Assembly (NCBI RefSeq): GCF_900239185.1
Contig: NZ_OENA01000098.1
Span: forward strand, 1-64,000
Direction: 5' to 3'
Length of the DNA: 64,000 nucleotides
From: Tenacibaculum finnmarkense
Lineage (GTDB): Bacteria > Bacteroidota > Bacteroidia > Flavobacteriales > Flavobacteriaceae
The number at the start of each line of letters is the position of its first letter. Positions within the stretch are counted from its first letter, which is position 1. Positions 1-8,130 of this stretch are shown here, piece by piece. The notes below the pieces were generated by a model. It saw nothing but the letters and a program-made list of their open reading frames with translations, did no database searches and was not told where the DNA came from. The position numbers and the translations under genes are program-made.

Positions 1-85
1 ATACATCTTTTTTGTTTTGAGAACCACAAAAGAAACATTTTAATAGAATTTCAGAAACCTTTTTCTTTTTATTTTACAAATTTAA

Positions 86-1420
86 ACAGGCTCTAAAACC
101 GATAAATTAGCTATTGAATATAACGATGCACACGCCGCTTTAAGAGGTTTTGCAAAGAGTGATGTTAATTCGTCAGTGGTGTTTTTGGCAGGTATGAATC
201 CTCGGTTATATGCTTATTTAGAGGGTTTTAAAGGTTTTTATCCTGATAAAAATGGGCATATCAACAAGAAAATTATCTTAAAAGTAAGTGATTACCGTTC
301 GGCGTTAATCCAAGGGAAATTTTTAGCAAAAAAAGGAATTTGGGTATCGGAATACCGCATAGAATCTGGTTTAAATTGTGGTGGACACGCCTTCGCAACA
401 GATGGATATTTATTAGGGCCTGTTTTAGAAGAATTTAAAGTGAAAAGAGCTGAATTACAAGAGTCAATTCAAAGTTTGCTTTTTAGTGCTTTAGACAAAA
501 AAGAATATGTAGTTCCAGAAACCGATTTAACTTTTAAAATATCGGCACAAGGAGGTGTTGGTACTGCCGATGAGCATCAATTTTTACTAGACCATTATCA
601 GGTAGATTCTGTGGGGTGGGGAACGCCTTTTTTATTAGTTCCTGAAGCGACAACAGTCGATAAACAAACGCTAGAGAAATTAATTAAAGCCAAAGAAAAG
701 GATGTTTATTTGAGTGATATTTCGCCATTAGGCGTGCCGTTTTATAATTTAAAAGGAAACACAAAAGACCTAGAAAAGCAATCTTTTATTGATAAAGGAC
801 GCCCTGGGAGTTCTTGCCCGAAAAAATTTATCGCTTTAAATAAAGAGTTTAACGAAAAAGGAGTTTGTACGGCTTCAAGGCAATTTCAGCATTTAAAAAT
901 AAAAGAATTAACGGCTCAAAACTTACCAAAAGAAGCTTATTACAAAGAATATTCAAAAATAATAGCCAAAAGTTGTACCTGTGTTGGCTTAGGAACTTCA
1001 GCTTTATTGGCGTACGGTTTAGACACCAAAACAGAAGGTGCTGGCGTGTCGGTTTGTCCTAGCCCTAATATTGCTTATTTTTCTAAAAAGATGAGTTTAA
1101 AGGAAATTACAAAAACTATTTACGGGCAATCGGCAAGTGTTACAAGCTTAGAAAGACCTAATTTATTTATCAAAGAATTGACTATTTATATTGATTATTT
1201 AAAAGATAAATTAAAAGAAACGCCTGCAGATGCTTCGCCGAAAGAAATTAAATATTTAAAAACTTTTGTCAAGAATTTAAAAGAAGGTTTGTTGTATTAT
1301 AAAAACTTATTTAATACCAAATATCAAAGTGCAATATTACATTACCCAGCAGTTTTAGCCGATTTAGAATTAAGTAGCCAAAACATAAATAAAGTAGCTT
1401 TAGCTATAGAAAAATTATAA
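86..1420 (+). pseudogene. 5'-truncated FMN-binding/TIM-barrel-like conserved flavobacterial protein
   Basis: The frame is open from 86 but has no ATG before the in-frame stop at 83-85. The first usable start is GTG at 176, and the 30 codons before it still read like protein, so the N-terminus looks lost rather than short. A CGGHAF motif is followed by an AQGGVGTADEH stretch and a GWGTPFLLVPE stretch. These resemble the phosphate-binding end of FMN-dependent TIM barrels of the glutamate synthase or dihydroorotate dehydrogenase kind; that assignment is inference from motif shape. A Cys-rich segment (SCTCVGLGTSA) lies about two thirds along. I recall homologues of this type as longer proteins, which would support truncation, but cannot check it here. 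A copy of the TTAAACAGG-type repeat lies at 81-97, exactly where coding resemblance begins. Confidence 0.5.
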
Positions 1421-1426
1421 AAATAC

Positions 1427-1463
1427 TTAGCGTCTGTTTTGAAGAATTTTAAACAGGCGCTAA
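1427..1463 (+). terminator. Stem-loop after the truncated gene
   Basis: The arms TTAGCGTCTGTTT (1427-1439) and AAACAGGCGCTAA (1451-1463) pair over 13 bp with a single G-U-type mismatch around an 11-nt loop. The hairpin starts 6 nt after the stop codon. No strong T-run follows, so it may act as a processing or stabilising stem rather than a strict Rho-independent terminator. Its right arm is the repeat that recurs near 4236 and 81. Confidence 0.5.
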
Positions 1464-1508
1464 ATTTATTTAATGATTTATATCATGTTTTAAGGGGTTG
1501 CAAAATGA

Positions 1509-1516
1509 TAATTTCG
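1509..1516 (+). promoter_or_regulatory. Possible -7 element of nadA
   Basis: TAATTTCG matches the Bacteroidota -7 consensus TAnnTTTG except for one base and lies 18 nt before the nadA ATG. I see no convincing -33 TTG at the right distance. Confidence 0.3.
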
Positions 1517-1533
1517 TGCTCTAATTATCTATT

Positions 1534-2472
1534 ATGAAATTGAAGCAGACATTAAAGGAGAAAATTACAGCGCTTAAAAACAAAAAGAATGCCATTATAT
1601 TAGCACATTATTATCAAGATACCGAAATTCAAGATATTGCAGATTATGTAGGAGACAGTTTAGGCTTGTCGCAAAAAGCAGCAGAAACAACCGCTGATAT
1701 TATTGTGTTTGCAGGGGTTCATTTTATGGCAGAAACTGCAAAAATTTTAAATCCAACGAAAAAAGTTGTGTTACCCGATTTAAATGCGGGCTGTTCGTTA
1801 GCAGAATCTTGCCCTGCCGATTCCTTTGAAAAATTTGTTAGAAAACACCCAAATCATACCGTTGTTACTTACGTAAATTGTAGTGCTGAGGTTAAGGCGC
1901 TTACCGATATTGTTTGTACCTCGTCTAACGCTTTAAAAATAGTGGAATCTATACCCGCTGAAACGCCAATTATTTTTGCTCCTGATAGAAATTTAGGGAA
2001 TTATATTATGCAAGAAACAGGCAGAGAGATGCTACTTTGGGACGGAAGCTGTGTAGTTCATGAAGCTTTTTCTTTAGATAAATTAGCCGAATTATGTCAG
2101 AAATATCCAGACTATAAAATTATTGCACACCCAGAATCGGAAGAGCATATTTTAAAAACGGCTACCTATGTTGGGTCTACCGCAGGAATGATAAAGTATG
2201 TAAAAGAACATCCAACAGGAAAATTTATCGTAGCAACTGAAGTTGGTATTTTACATAAAATGAAGCAAGAAGTTCCGATGGCTGAATTAATTCCCGCTCC
2301 TGTAAAGGAAGATACGACTTGTGCCTGTAGCGAATGTGCTTATATGAAGGTAAATACCATGCAGAAATTATATGATTGTTTAGCAACGGAAAGCCCTACA
2401 ATAGAGGTTGATAAAACCATCCGTGAGCGTGCTTTAATTCCTATTCAACGAATGCTTGATATATCAAAATAA
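1534..2472 (+). CDS. nadA: Quinolinate synthase NadA
   Basis: Condenses iminoaspartate with dihydroxyacetone phosphate to quinolinate in cytoplasmic NAD synthesis. It is a [4Fe-4S] enzyme of 312 residues, the normal NadA length. The three cluster cysteines expected for the family can be placed: Cys87 in NAGCSLAESC, Cys173 in GSCVVHEAF, and one of the C-terminal group Cys263/265/268 in TTCACSECAYM. The N-terminal AHYYQ motif and the TEVGILHKM segment are also typical. It is followed with no gap by nadB, so both steps from aspartate to quinolinate are made from one transcript. The ATG at 1534 gives the usual N-terminus. Confidence 0.95.
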   Translation: MKLKQTLKEKITALKNKKNAIILAHYYQDTEIQDIADYVGDSLGLSQKAAETTADIIVFAGVHFMAETAKILNPTKKVVLPDLNAGCSLAESCPADSFEKFVRKHPNHTVVTYVNCSAEVKALTDIVCTSSNALKIVESIPAETPIIFAPDRNLGNYIMQETGREMLLWDGSCVVHEAFSLDKLAELCQKYPDYKIIAHPESEEHILKTATYVGSTAGMIKYVKEHPTGKFIVATEVGILHKMKQEVPMAELIPAPVKEDTTCACSECAYMKVNTMQKLYDCLATESPTIEVDKTIRERALIPIQRMLDISK

Positions 2473-4110
2473 ATGATTAAAACAAATTATTTAGTCATAG
2501 GGTCAGGGGTTGCGGGATTAACTTTTGCCGTAAAAATGGCGGAGAAATTCCCTGATAAAACCATTACCATAATTACCAAAGGAAACGAAGATGAATCCAA
2601 TACAAAATATGCCCAAGGAGGCGTGGCGGTTGTTTTAGATAAAGACGAAGATTCTTTTCAAAAACATATTGCCGATACTTTAATTGCCGGTGCAGGGCTT
2701 TGCGATAAAAAAGTCGTTGAAATGGTGGTTAAACAAGGTCCGAAGCGGTTTAAAGAATTAGTGCTTTGGGGGGCTAATTTTGACACCGATAGCACAGGCG
2801 CTTTTGATTTAGCAAAAGAAGGTGGACATTCAGAATATCGGGTTGTTCATCACAAAGATATTACAGGATATGAGGTAGAAAGAGCCTTGTTAAAACGTGT
2901 GCATCAGTTAAAAAATGTAACCGTATTACCCCATTATTTTGCGATAGATTTAATTACAAATCATCAGTTAAAAACAGTAAAACCTTCCACTAAATTATTA
3001 AAAAATACCACAGAAAAATCTATAGAATCATCAACGGATTTAACCTGTTTTGGGGCCTATGTATTGAATCAAAAAACTTCCGAAATTTTTACTATAAAAG
3101 CTGATAATACCCTGTTAGCTTCGGGCGGCGTAGGAAGTGTTTATGGGCATACGACCAACCCTGTAATTGCTACAGGCGATGGTATTGCGATGGCATATCG
3201 TGCAAAAGCGACTATTTTAGATATGGAATTTGTGCAATTTCATCCTACGGTTTTATATCAAAAAGAACAAAATTCTTCTTTTTTAATTTCAGAAGCTGTA
3301 AGAGGTTTTGGGGCGTATTTACGCGATAAAAAAGGAAATCGTTTTATGCCTACTTATGATAAACGAGCAGAATTAGCTTCTCGTAATATTGTATCGCAGT
3401 GTATTTATAAAGAATTACAAAAATCGGGCGATACACAGGTGTATTTAGATTGCACACATTTAGATATCGAAAGTTTTAAAAATCATTTCCCTACTATTTA
3501 TCAAAAATGTAAATCGTTACATATTGATATTGCTAAAGATTGGATTCCTGTAGTTCCTGCCTCACATTATATGTGTGGTGGAATAGTGGTTGATAAAAAC
3601 GGAAAAACAGCGATTAAAAACTTGTTTTCTTGTGGTGAAGCATCAAGAACAGGGTTACATGGCGCAAATAGATTGGCGTCAAATTCGTTATTAGAAGCCT
3701 TGGTGTATGCCGATAATATTTATAAATTTCTAGCTAAAAATAGCCTAGAAGATGATAAATTGAATCAAATAAATCAAGAAAGTGATCGTATTCCTCAGTG
3801 GAAAGCTAAAAAAATAGTGTTTTCAGATAATGAAGATTTAATTAAACAATATGTAGAAGAATTACAGCAATTAATGCGTAATAATGCGGGAATTGTCAGA
3901 AGTAATGAAGGTTTAGAAAATGCTAAAATTAAATTAGCAATTTTATATAATAAAGTTGAAACATTGTATAAAAATTCAAAAATAAGTGTTCCGCTTTGTG
4001 AATTAAGAAACATGGTTAATGTAGCTCATTTAATTATTAATCAATCGGCAGCACAATCAGAAAATAAAGGTGGTCATTATAATATTGATCATATTTTAGC
4101 GCGTGTTTAA
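2473..4110 (+). CDS. nadB: L-aspartate oxidase NadB
   Basis: Flavoprotein that oxidises L-aspartate to iminoaspartate, the substrate of the NadA encoded just upstream. The N-terminus has the FAD dinucleotide fold (VIGSGVAGLTFA) and the TKYAQGGVAVV motif of the succinate dehydrogenase/fumarate reductase flavoprotein family. An SHYMCGGI segment and a GLHGANRLASNSLLEALVYA segment complete the FAD and substrate site. The length of 545 residues fits NadB. The ATG directly abuts the nadA stop, indicating translational coupling. Residues 170-195, with several Lys/Thr/Ser runs, look like a lineage-specific loop. Confidence 0.95.
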   Translation: MIKTNYLVIGSGVAGLTFAVKMAEKFPDKTITIITKGNEDESNTKYAQGGVAVVLDKDEDSFQKHIADTLIAGAGLCDKKVVEMVVKQGPKRFKELVLWGANFDTDSTGAFDLAKEGGHSEYRVVHHKDITGYEVERALLKRVHQLKNVTVLPHYFAIDLITNHQLKTVKPSTKLLKNTTEKSIESSTDLTCFGAYVLNQKTSEIFTIKADNTLLASGGVGSVYGHTTNPVIATGDGIAMAYRAKATILDMEFVQFHPTVLYQKEQNSSFLISEAVRGFGAYLRDKKGNRFMPTYDKRAELASRNIVSQCIYKELQKSGDTQVYLDCTHLDIESFKNHFPTIYQKCKSLHIDIAKDWIPVVPASHYMCGGIVVDKNGKTAIKNLFSCGEASRTGLHGANRLASNSLLEALVYADNIYKFLAKNSLEDDKLNQINQESDRIPQWKAKKIVFSDNEDLIKQYVEELQQLMRNNAGIVRSNEGLENAKIKLAILYNKVETLYKNSKISVPLCELRNMVNVAHLIINQSAAQSENKGGHYNIDHILARV

Positions 4111-4132
4111 AAATTAAATAAAAACCAAATTC

Positions 4133-4164
4133 TCGTCCTGCTGAATTTATTTCAGTATCACATC
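4133..4164. repeat. Degenerate Bacteroidota intergenic repeat with CTGAA/TTCAG hairpin
   Basis: CTGAATTTATTTCAG (4141-4155) is a 5-bp inverted repeat inside a stretch resembling the CTGAACTTGTTTCAG-type element common between genes in Bacteroidota genomes. The resemblance is from memory; the hairpin itself is visible. Confidence 0.4.
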
Positions 4165-4234
4165 AATAGGAGAACTACGGTAAATCAGGCTGCGATTTTC
4201 TGTTTTCCTGCGATAAAACTTTTTTTGATAAAAC

Positions 4235-4255
4235 TTAAACAGGCGCTAAGTTAAA
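4235..4255. repeat. Copy of the TTAAACAGGCGCTAA intergenic repeat
   Basis: TTAAACAGGCGCTAA is flanked by AAC and GTT, giving AACTTA/TAAGTT arms around AACAGGCGC. The same core forms the right arm of the hairpin at 1427-1463, and a variant occurs at 81-97. Confidence 0.5.
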
Positions 4256-4259
4256 TAGT

Positions 4260-4292
4260 AGGCCTCACAGGTTTTTAAAACCTGTGAGGTCT
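4260..4292. terminator. Bidirectional terminator hairpin (CCTCACAGG/CCTGTGAGG)
   Basis: Arms of 16 bp (4260-4275 and 4277-4292) pair with one G-T mismatch around a single base, with T-rich and A-rich inner ends. It sits between nadB on the plus strand and the convergent membrane-protein gene on the minus strand, three bases before that gene's stop codon. The same kind of palindrome is a frequent intergenic element in flavobacteria. Confidence 0.75.
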
Positions 4293-4294
4293 GT

Positions 4295-5548
4295 TTATTT
4301 TTGAGAGAATATTTTAACAGCTTGTTTCTTTTTAAATTGTTGGCTGAAAATTACCGCTATTGCAACTAAAAAAAGTAGGCTAACTGCAACTAAATATTCA
4401 GGGTAATAATTGATTAAATCAATATTTAACCAAACAACAATTCCTTTGTAAAAAATTACAATTTCGGTTAATAAAAAGCCTATTATATAAAAGAGTAGGC
4501 TTTTTTTTGATAGCTGTATCAATTGAAATTGCTGTAAAAAAACAAGCAATGAAATACTTACAATTCCTAAAAAATTAAAATGTAAATAGCCGATTATAAA
4601 ATCGATATTTGAAAAGATAACAGCTGAAAAATAAGGAAGTGTTCCTACAAATTGAAAAATTAATTTCATCATAAAAAGTAGCACAACAACTTTTAATCCT
4701 TTAAAAAGAACTGGTGAAAAAATGTTTTTTATCTTTTGATAATCAGCAAGTAAATGCTTGCTTAAAATATAAAAAGCTATTCCTTGTAATAAAGTACCAA
4801 AACTAGCAATTAAATAGAGTATAAAACTTGGTTTGTCCCACAATAAGGAAATCCCGAAGGTTAATACAACGCCTATATTTAGCATCCAAAAAAATCGATT
4901 AAATATTTTTTTAGCAAGGATGATTTTATGTTTTTCTAAAATATAAAAAAACACGCCGAAAAGTGCTAAAATAAACCAGCCGTTGTATTGAAAATGAAGG
5001 TAAAAATAAATGGCATTTCGGTATAAACTGGAGCCACTTCCTACTGTTTTTATAATAATTCCTAACGCCCAAGGTCCTAAGCTTGAAATAATCATAAACC
5101 ATAAGGCGATGCGAATACATTTGTATGAATTTGTTTGTTTTTGTATCGTTGAGCTGTGTTTGAAAAAGAGGTATCCGAAGAAATAAGAAGCTATTAAAAA
5201 TAGGGTGGAAAATACAATCGAAAAAAATGCGTAGCCTGTAAATGGAAAGCTAATCAGCATGCCAATAATGGTTATTTGGGTTGCCCAAAATAATTGCTTG
5301 TAACGAGTGTGAAGTGTTTTTTTATCTAAATATAATTTAAAAATAAGCGTAGTTAAAGCAGTATAAACCCAACCTAGCAAAGCAACGTGAGAATGTGCAT
5401 GTACCATAAAACGATAATTTATTGGCAGGTCAATTACTGCAAAAACACGAAGTAAAACGCCTAAAAAAGCAATTAAAATAAAATATCCTATGGCTATTTT
5501 ACTGTGTTTTTGTAATAAATTAGAAGAAGTATTTAACGAGGTTTTCAT
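4295..5548 (-). CDS. Polytopic membrane protein, heme-copper-oxidase/NO-reductase-like
   Basis: This 417-residue protein is almost entirely transmembrane, with about 11-12 helices. Three segments repeat a His-then-Gly pattern: HAHSHVALLGW near residue 50, YLHFQYNGWF near residue 185 and YLHFNFLGIV near residue 320. Evenly spaced His motifs recall the threefold pseudo-symmetric helices II, VI and X of heme-copper oxidase or NO reductase subunit I, but the protein is shorter and lacks the classical paired His of helix X. I treat the relationship as a hypothesis. It is preceded by its own putative control region (phased A-tracts). The neighbouring porin and the NO-sensor operon make a role in nitrogen-oxide or oxygen metabolism plausible. 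Similar flavobacterial proteins are, to my knowledge, uncharacterised. Confidence 0.7.
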   Translation of the reverse strand: MKTSLNTSSNLLQKHSKIAIGYFILIAFLGVLLRVFAVIDLPINYRFMVHAHSHVALLGWVYTALTTLIFKLYLDKKTLHTRYKQLFWATQITIIGMLISFPFTGYAFFSIVFSTLFLIASYFFGYLFFKHSSTIQKQTNSYKCIRIALWFMIISSLGPWALGIIIKTVGSGSSLYRNAIYFYLHFQYNGWFILALFGVFFYILEKHKIILAKKIFNRFFWMLNIGVVLTFGISLLWDKPSFILYLIASFGTLLQGIAFYILSKHLLADYQKIKNIFSPVLFKGLKVVVLLFMMKLIFQFVGTLPYFSAVIFSNIDFIIGYLHFNFLGIVSISLLVFLQQFQLIQLSKKSLLFYIIGFLLTEIVIFYKGIVVWLNIDLINYYPEYLVAVSLLFLVAIAVIFSQQFKKKQAVKIFSQK

Positions 5549-5554
5549 ACAGAT

Positions 5555-5613
5555 AAAAGTACGTAAAAAGCACGTAAAAATTATGTAAAAATAGTTGAAA
5601 AATCATCTAAAAA
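5555..5613. promoter_or_regulatory. Six helically phased A-tracts upstream of the membrane-protein gene
   Basis: Runs of four or five A start at 5555, 5565, 5576, 5587, 5598 and 5609, spacings of 10, 11, 11, 11 and 11 bp. This is close to one helical turn, the arrangement that produces intrinsic DNA bending. The array begins 7 nt before the start codon at 5548 and lies between it and the upstream terminator. It may bend promoter DNA or present repeated sites (TTTTTACGT on the coding strand) to a regulator. Confidence 0.5.
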
Positions 5614-5660
5614 TAGAAGGTAATAAAAGGAGAATATTGTAAAATGAAGAATATCCGAAG

Positions 5661-5698
5661 AAAAAACAACGCATTTATTCGTTAAAATAAATACGTTG
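5661..5698 (-). terminator. Rho-independent terminator of the porin gene
   Basis: Arms at 5667-5679 and 5686-5698 pair over 13 bp with one mismatch around the loop CGTTAA. Read on the minus strand, the stem is followed by six T (5666-5661). It lies 28 nt after the porin stop codon and so separates porin transcription from the downstream membrane-protein gene. Confidence 0.75.
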
Positions 5699-5726
5699 CT
5701 TAGTGTATTGAAAAAGGTTGTTTTTA

Positions 5727-6959
5727 TTATTTAGAGGTAAATAAAGTTGGTTTGATAGTAACCATTAACCAAGCCCAGTTATTAGTATTGTTGTCAGATG
5801 TTCCTTTTAAAACTTCCATTCCTTGTGAAGCAAACATTTGAGAATATCCTGCTTTAAAACCGATTTGTTTGGTGAAGTTATATCCGTAAACAAGGTCAAT
5901 TTCTGTACCTAATTGCTTAGAAACATTTGCATTAATATCGGCTGCTGCTGAAAAATTATGAACAAATGCCGTTAAGCCTGATTTTTCATTTAATTTGAAA
6001 TTAGCTTTAGCATAAATATCTAATAAACCAACATTATTTCCGTGGTTTCCTACGTAAAAATAATCCATAAATCCATTGAATTTATGATTTGTTCCATATA
6101 AAGGTGTAAAAGCGTTGTTATCGCTAGTATTAGAATCGTAATCATTACCACTTTGTAATTCAATTCCTAGACCTAATTTTGTTTTGGTTGAAACGTTATA
6201 ATTACCTTCTAAACCTACTAAATAAGCACTTAAATCCCTGTTCATTTTATCAGTACCAAATTGATAATATAAATTTGCAGCTACTTGTAAATTATTTTGC
6301 TTACTTTTTAAATGTGTACCAACAGTTTGACTGTATTTAATTCCATCAGTAGTTTCTAAACCATTATTTAATAGTAAAAAACTTGCTGATAAAGTACTCC
6401 AATCTTTATGTAACCAAGCATATTGCATAGCTTTATAGGTTTTTTCAGTTTCTAAAGTTCTTCCTGTTACATTTTCTTTTGATTGATTAAAAGCCAAACC
6501 TAAATCTAACTTAATTCCATCTCTTTTGTATTTAAAAACGGCAATATCATGGCTACGAGCTTGTTGTGCCCAACCTAGGTTACCTAAAATTCTGCTATCG
6601 TCATACAGGACTTCTTGACGTCCTAATTTTAACGAGTAATTTGGGCTTAATAACACTTCTGCCCAAGCTTGATGTAAGCTTAATCCGTTGGCATCGGTGG
6701 TGTTTAATTGAGGCACATCTCCCCAAACTCTAATATCTTGTACGCTTACATAAAAATTTAATTTTTCAATAGATTGAGAAAAATTTAAACGGGTTCTTTG
6801 CGAGGTAAATAAACCAGCGCTTTGATTGTCTTTGATTAGGGTTTTAAAACCGTGTCGATATTCTGAACGAGTACGAAGTTCAGCAGCTACTTTTAACTGT
6901 CCGTATGATATTGTTGTAATAAGAATTAATAATGCACTAAAAAGTTTATTTGTTTTCAT
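5727..6959 (-). CDS. Alginate-export-family outer-membrane porin
   Basis: The 410-residue product has a cleavable signal peptide (about residues 1-20, ending ISYGQ) and then a run of alternating beta strands typical of the alginate_exp/AlgE-like barrel family. The N-terminal LRTRSEYRHG segment, the TSQRTRLNF segment and the LKLGRQEVLYDDSRILGN segment are the recognisable family signature. The protein should sit in the outer membrane and pass small solutes or anions; the family name does not imply alginate here. It is transcribed away from the NO-sensor operon, with an FNR-like box in the shared upstream region, and ends at its own terminator. Confidence 0.8.
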   Translation of the reverse strand: MKTNKLFSALLILITTISYGQLKVAAELRTRSEYRHGFKTLIKDNQSAGLFTSQRTRLNFSQSIEKLNFYVSVQDIRVWGDVPQLNTTDANGLSLHQAWAEVLLSPNYSLKLGRQEVLYDDSRILGNLGWAQQARSHDIAVFKYKRDGIKLDLGLAFNQSKENVTGRTLETEKTYKAMQYAWLHKDWSTLSASFLLLNNGLETTDGIKYSQTVGTHLKSKQNNLQVAANLYYQFGTDKMNRDLSAYLVGLEGNYNVSTKTKLGLGIELQSGNDYDSNTSDNNAFTPLYGTNHKFNGFMDYFYVGNHGNNVGLLDIYAKANFKLNEKSGLTAFVHNFSAAADINANVSKQLGTEIDLVYGYNFTKQIGFKAGYSQMFASQGMEVLKGTSDNNTNNWAWLMVTIKPTLFTSK

Positions 6960-7009
6960 AATGGTTTTGATTTCTACAACAAATTACAGTAGAAAGTAGT
7001 TTATAAAAA

Positions 7010-7023
7010 ATGATAAAAGTCAT
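7010..7023. promoter_or_regulatory. Possible Crp/Fnr-type operator
   Basis: ATGATAAAAGTCAT has the TGAT-N4-(A/G)TCA core of FNR/DNR-type sites, with one mismatch in the inner symmetry. It lies 51 nt before the porin ATG and about 150 nt before the signalling operon. No regulator of this family is encoded in the window. Confidence 0.3.
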
Positions 7024-7169
7024 AGTATGTAAATAGTGTTCGTTAATAAGAATTACAGTTTATCGACACTTATTGTTTAGATAACGATATATTAAGTAAA
7101 TTTAACTTGTTTAAGATGAAATGTAAACGACTATGCTATACATTAGAACTAAATTTTATTAAATATTAG

Positions 7170-7583
7170 ATGGGAAAAAAAATAAATGTTTTATTAATTG
7201 AAGATACTATTATTGAAATAATGAAAATGAAGCGTACTGTTTCATTTTTAGAATTACAACATACTATTACAGAGGCGAAAGATGCAGAAATAGCACTTAA
7301 AATTTTAGAAGAAAAAAGTAATTTACCTGATTTAATTTTACTAGATTTAAACATGCCAAAAATTAGTGGCATTGAATTTTTATCAATAATAAAAAATGAT
7401 GACGCTTTAAAACACATACCAACGGTTATTTTAACAACTTCGGATAACCAAAAAGATTTAGAAGAGTGTTATAGAATAGGCGTTTCAGGATATATTTTAA
7501 AGCCTTTGAAATATGAGGATTATGTAGCTAAAATTGAAGTTGTTTTGTCTTATTGGAGCATCAATGAATTGAAAAAGTATTAA
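7170..7583 (+). CDS. Stand-alone CheY-like response regulator receiver
   Basis: A single receiver domain of 137 residues with no output domain. The acidic pair Glu11-Asp12, the phosphoacceptor Asp59 in LLDLNMP, Thr89/Thr90 in ILTTS and Lys111 in ILKPLK are all present, so it should be phosphorylatable. It is the first gene of a seven-gene operon, 7 nt before the H-NOX gene. Likely partners are the two histidine kinases encoded downstream. Without an output domain it probably acts by protein contact, as an enzyme regulator or a phosphate sink, in the relay that ends in the Hpt and LytTR proteins. Confidence 0.88.
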   Translation: MGKKINVLLIEDTIIEIMKMKRTVSFLELQHTITEAKDAEIALKILEEKSNLPDLILLDLNMPKISGIEFLSIIKNDDALKHIPTVILTTSDNQKDLEECYRIGVSGYILKPLKYEDYVAKIEVVLSYWSINELKKY

Positions 7584-7590
7584 AAAAAAT

Positions 7591-8130
7591 ATGAAAGGAA
7601 TCGTTTTTACAGAATTTTTAGATTTAGTAGAAGAAAAATTTGGGCTAGAGGTTGTTGATAAAATTATATCACAATCAACGTTAGATTCCCAAGGAATATA
7701 TACAGCAATAGGAACGTATAGTTTTTCTGAAATGTTACAGTTATTACAACATTTAAGTAAACATAGTGGAATTTCTATAGATGATTTATTATTGCTATAT
7801 GCAGAACATTTTTTTAGCGTTATTGAAAATAGTTACCCAGGGCTTTTAGCAACCTACAAAGAACCGATTGAAATGTTGGCTTCTATTGAAAACCATATTC
7901 ACGTAGAGGTACAAAAAATATATCCTGATGCTGAATTGCCAACCTTTATTATAAAAGAAAGAACCGAAAACTCGTTAATAATGATTTATAAATCGAGTAG
8001 GGCGATGCATCATTTTGGCTTAGGATTAATGAATAAAACATTTGAACATTTTAATACAAGTGCTACTATTGTTTTAGAAAAAATAAAACAAGATGGTACG
8101 GAAGTTAAATTTATCATTCATAAAAATTAA
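7591..8130 (+). CDS. H-NOX heme nitric-oxide sensor
   Basis: The protein has 179 residues, the usual size of a bacterial stand-alone H-NOX. The N-terminus MKGIVFTEFLDLVEEKFG is the family signature. The proximal heme ligand is expected at His104 in IHVEVQKIYPDAELP; His102 is the alternative. The heme-propionate motif YxSxR is intact as Tyr133, Ser135 and Arg137. It should bind ferrous heme in the cytoplasm and report NO by changing the activity of the histidine kinase encoded next. The stop and the kinase start overlap (TAATG), which suggests fixed stoichiometry. Whether it binds O2 cannot be told from motifs alone; most stand-alone H-NOX proteins of facultative bacteria are NO-selective. Confidence 0.93.
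   Translation: MKGIVFTEFLDLVEEKFGLEVVDKIISQSTLDSQGIYTAIGTYSFSEMLQLLQHLSKHSGISIDDLLLLYAEHFFSVIENSYPGLLATYKEPIEMLASIENHIHVEVQKIYPDAELPTFIIKERTENSLIMIYKSSRAMHHFGLGLMNKTFEHFNTSATIVLEKIKQDGTEVKFIIHKN

Noticed and set aside
865-1062. 65-codon frame within the truncated gene at the left edge
   Set aside because: It is fully inside the longer, better supported frame and has no recognisable domain.
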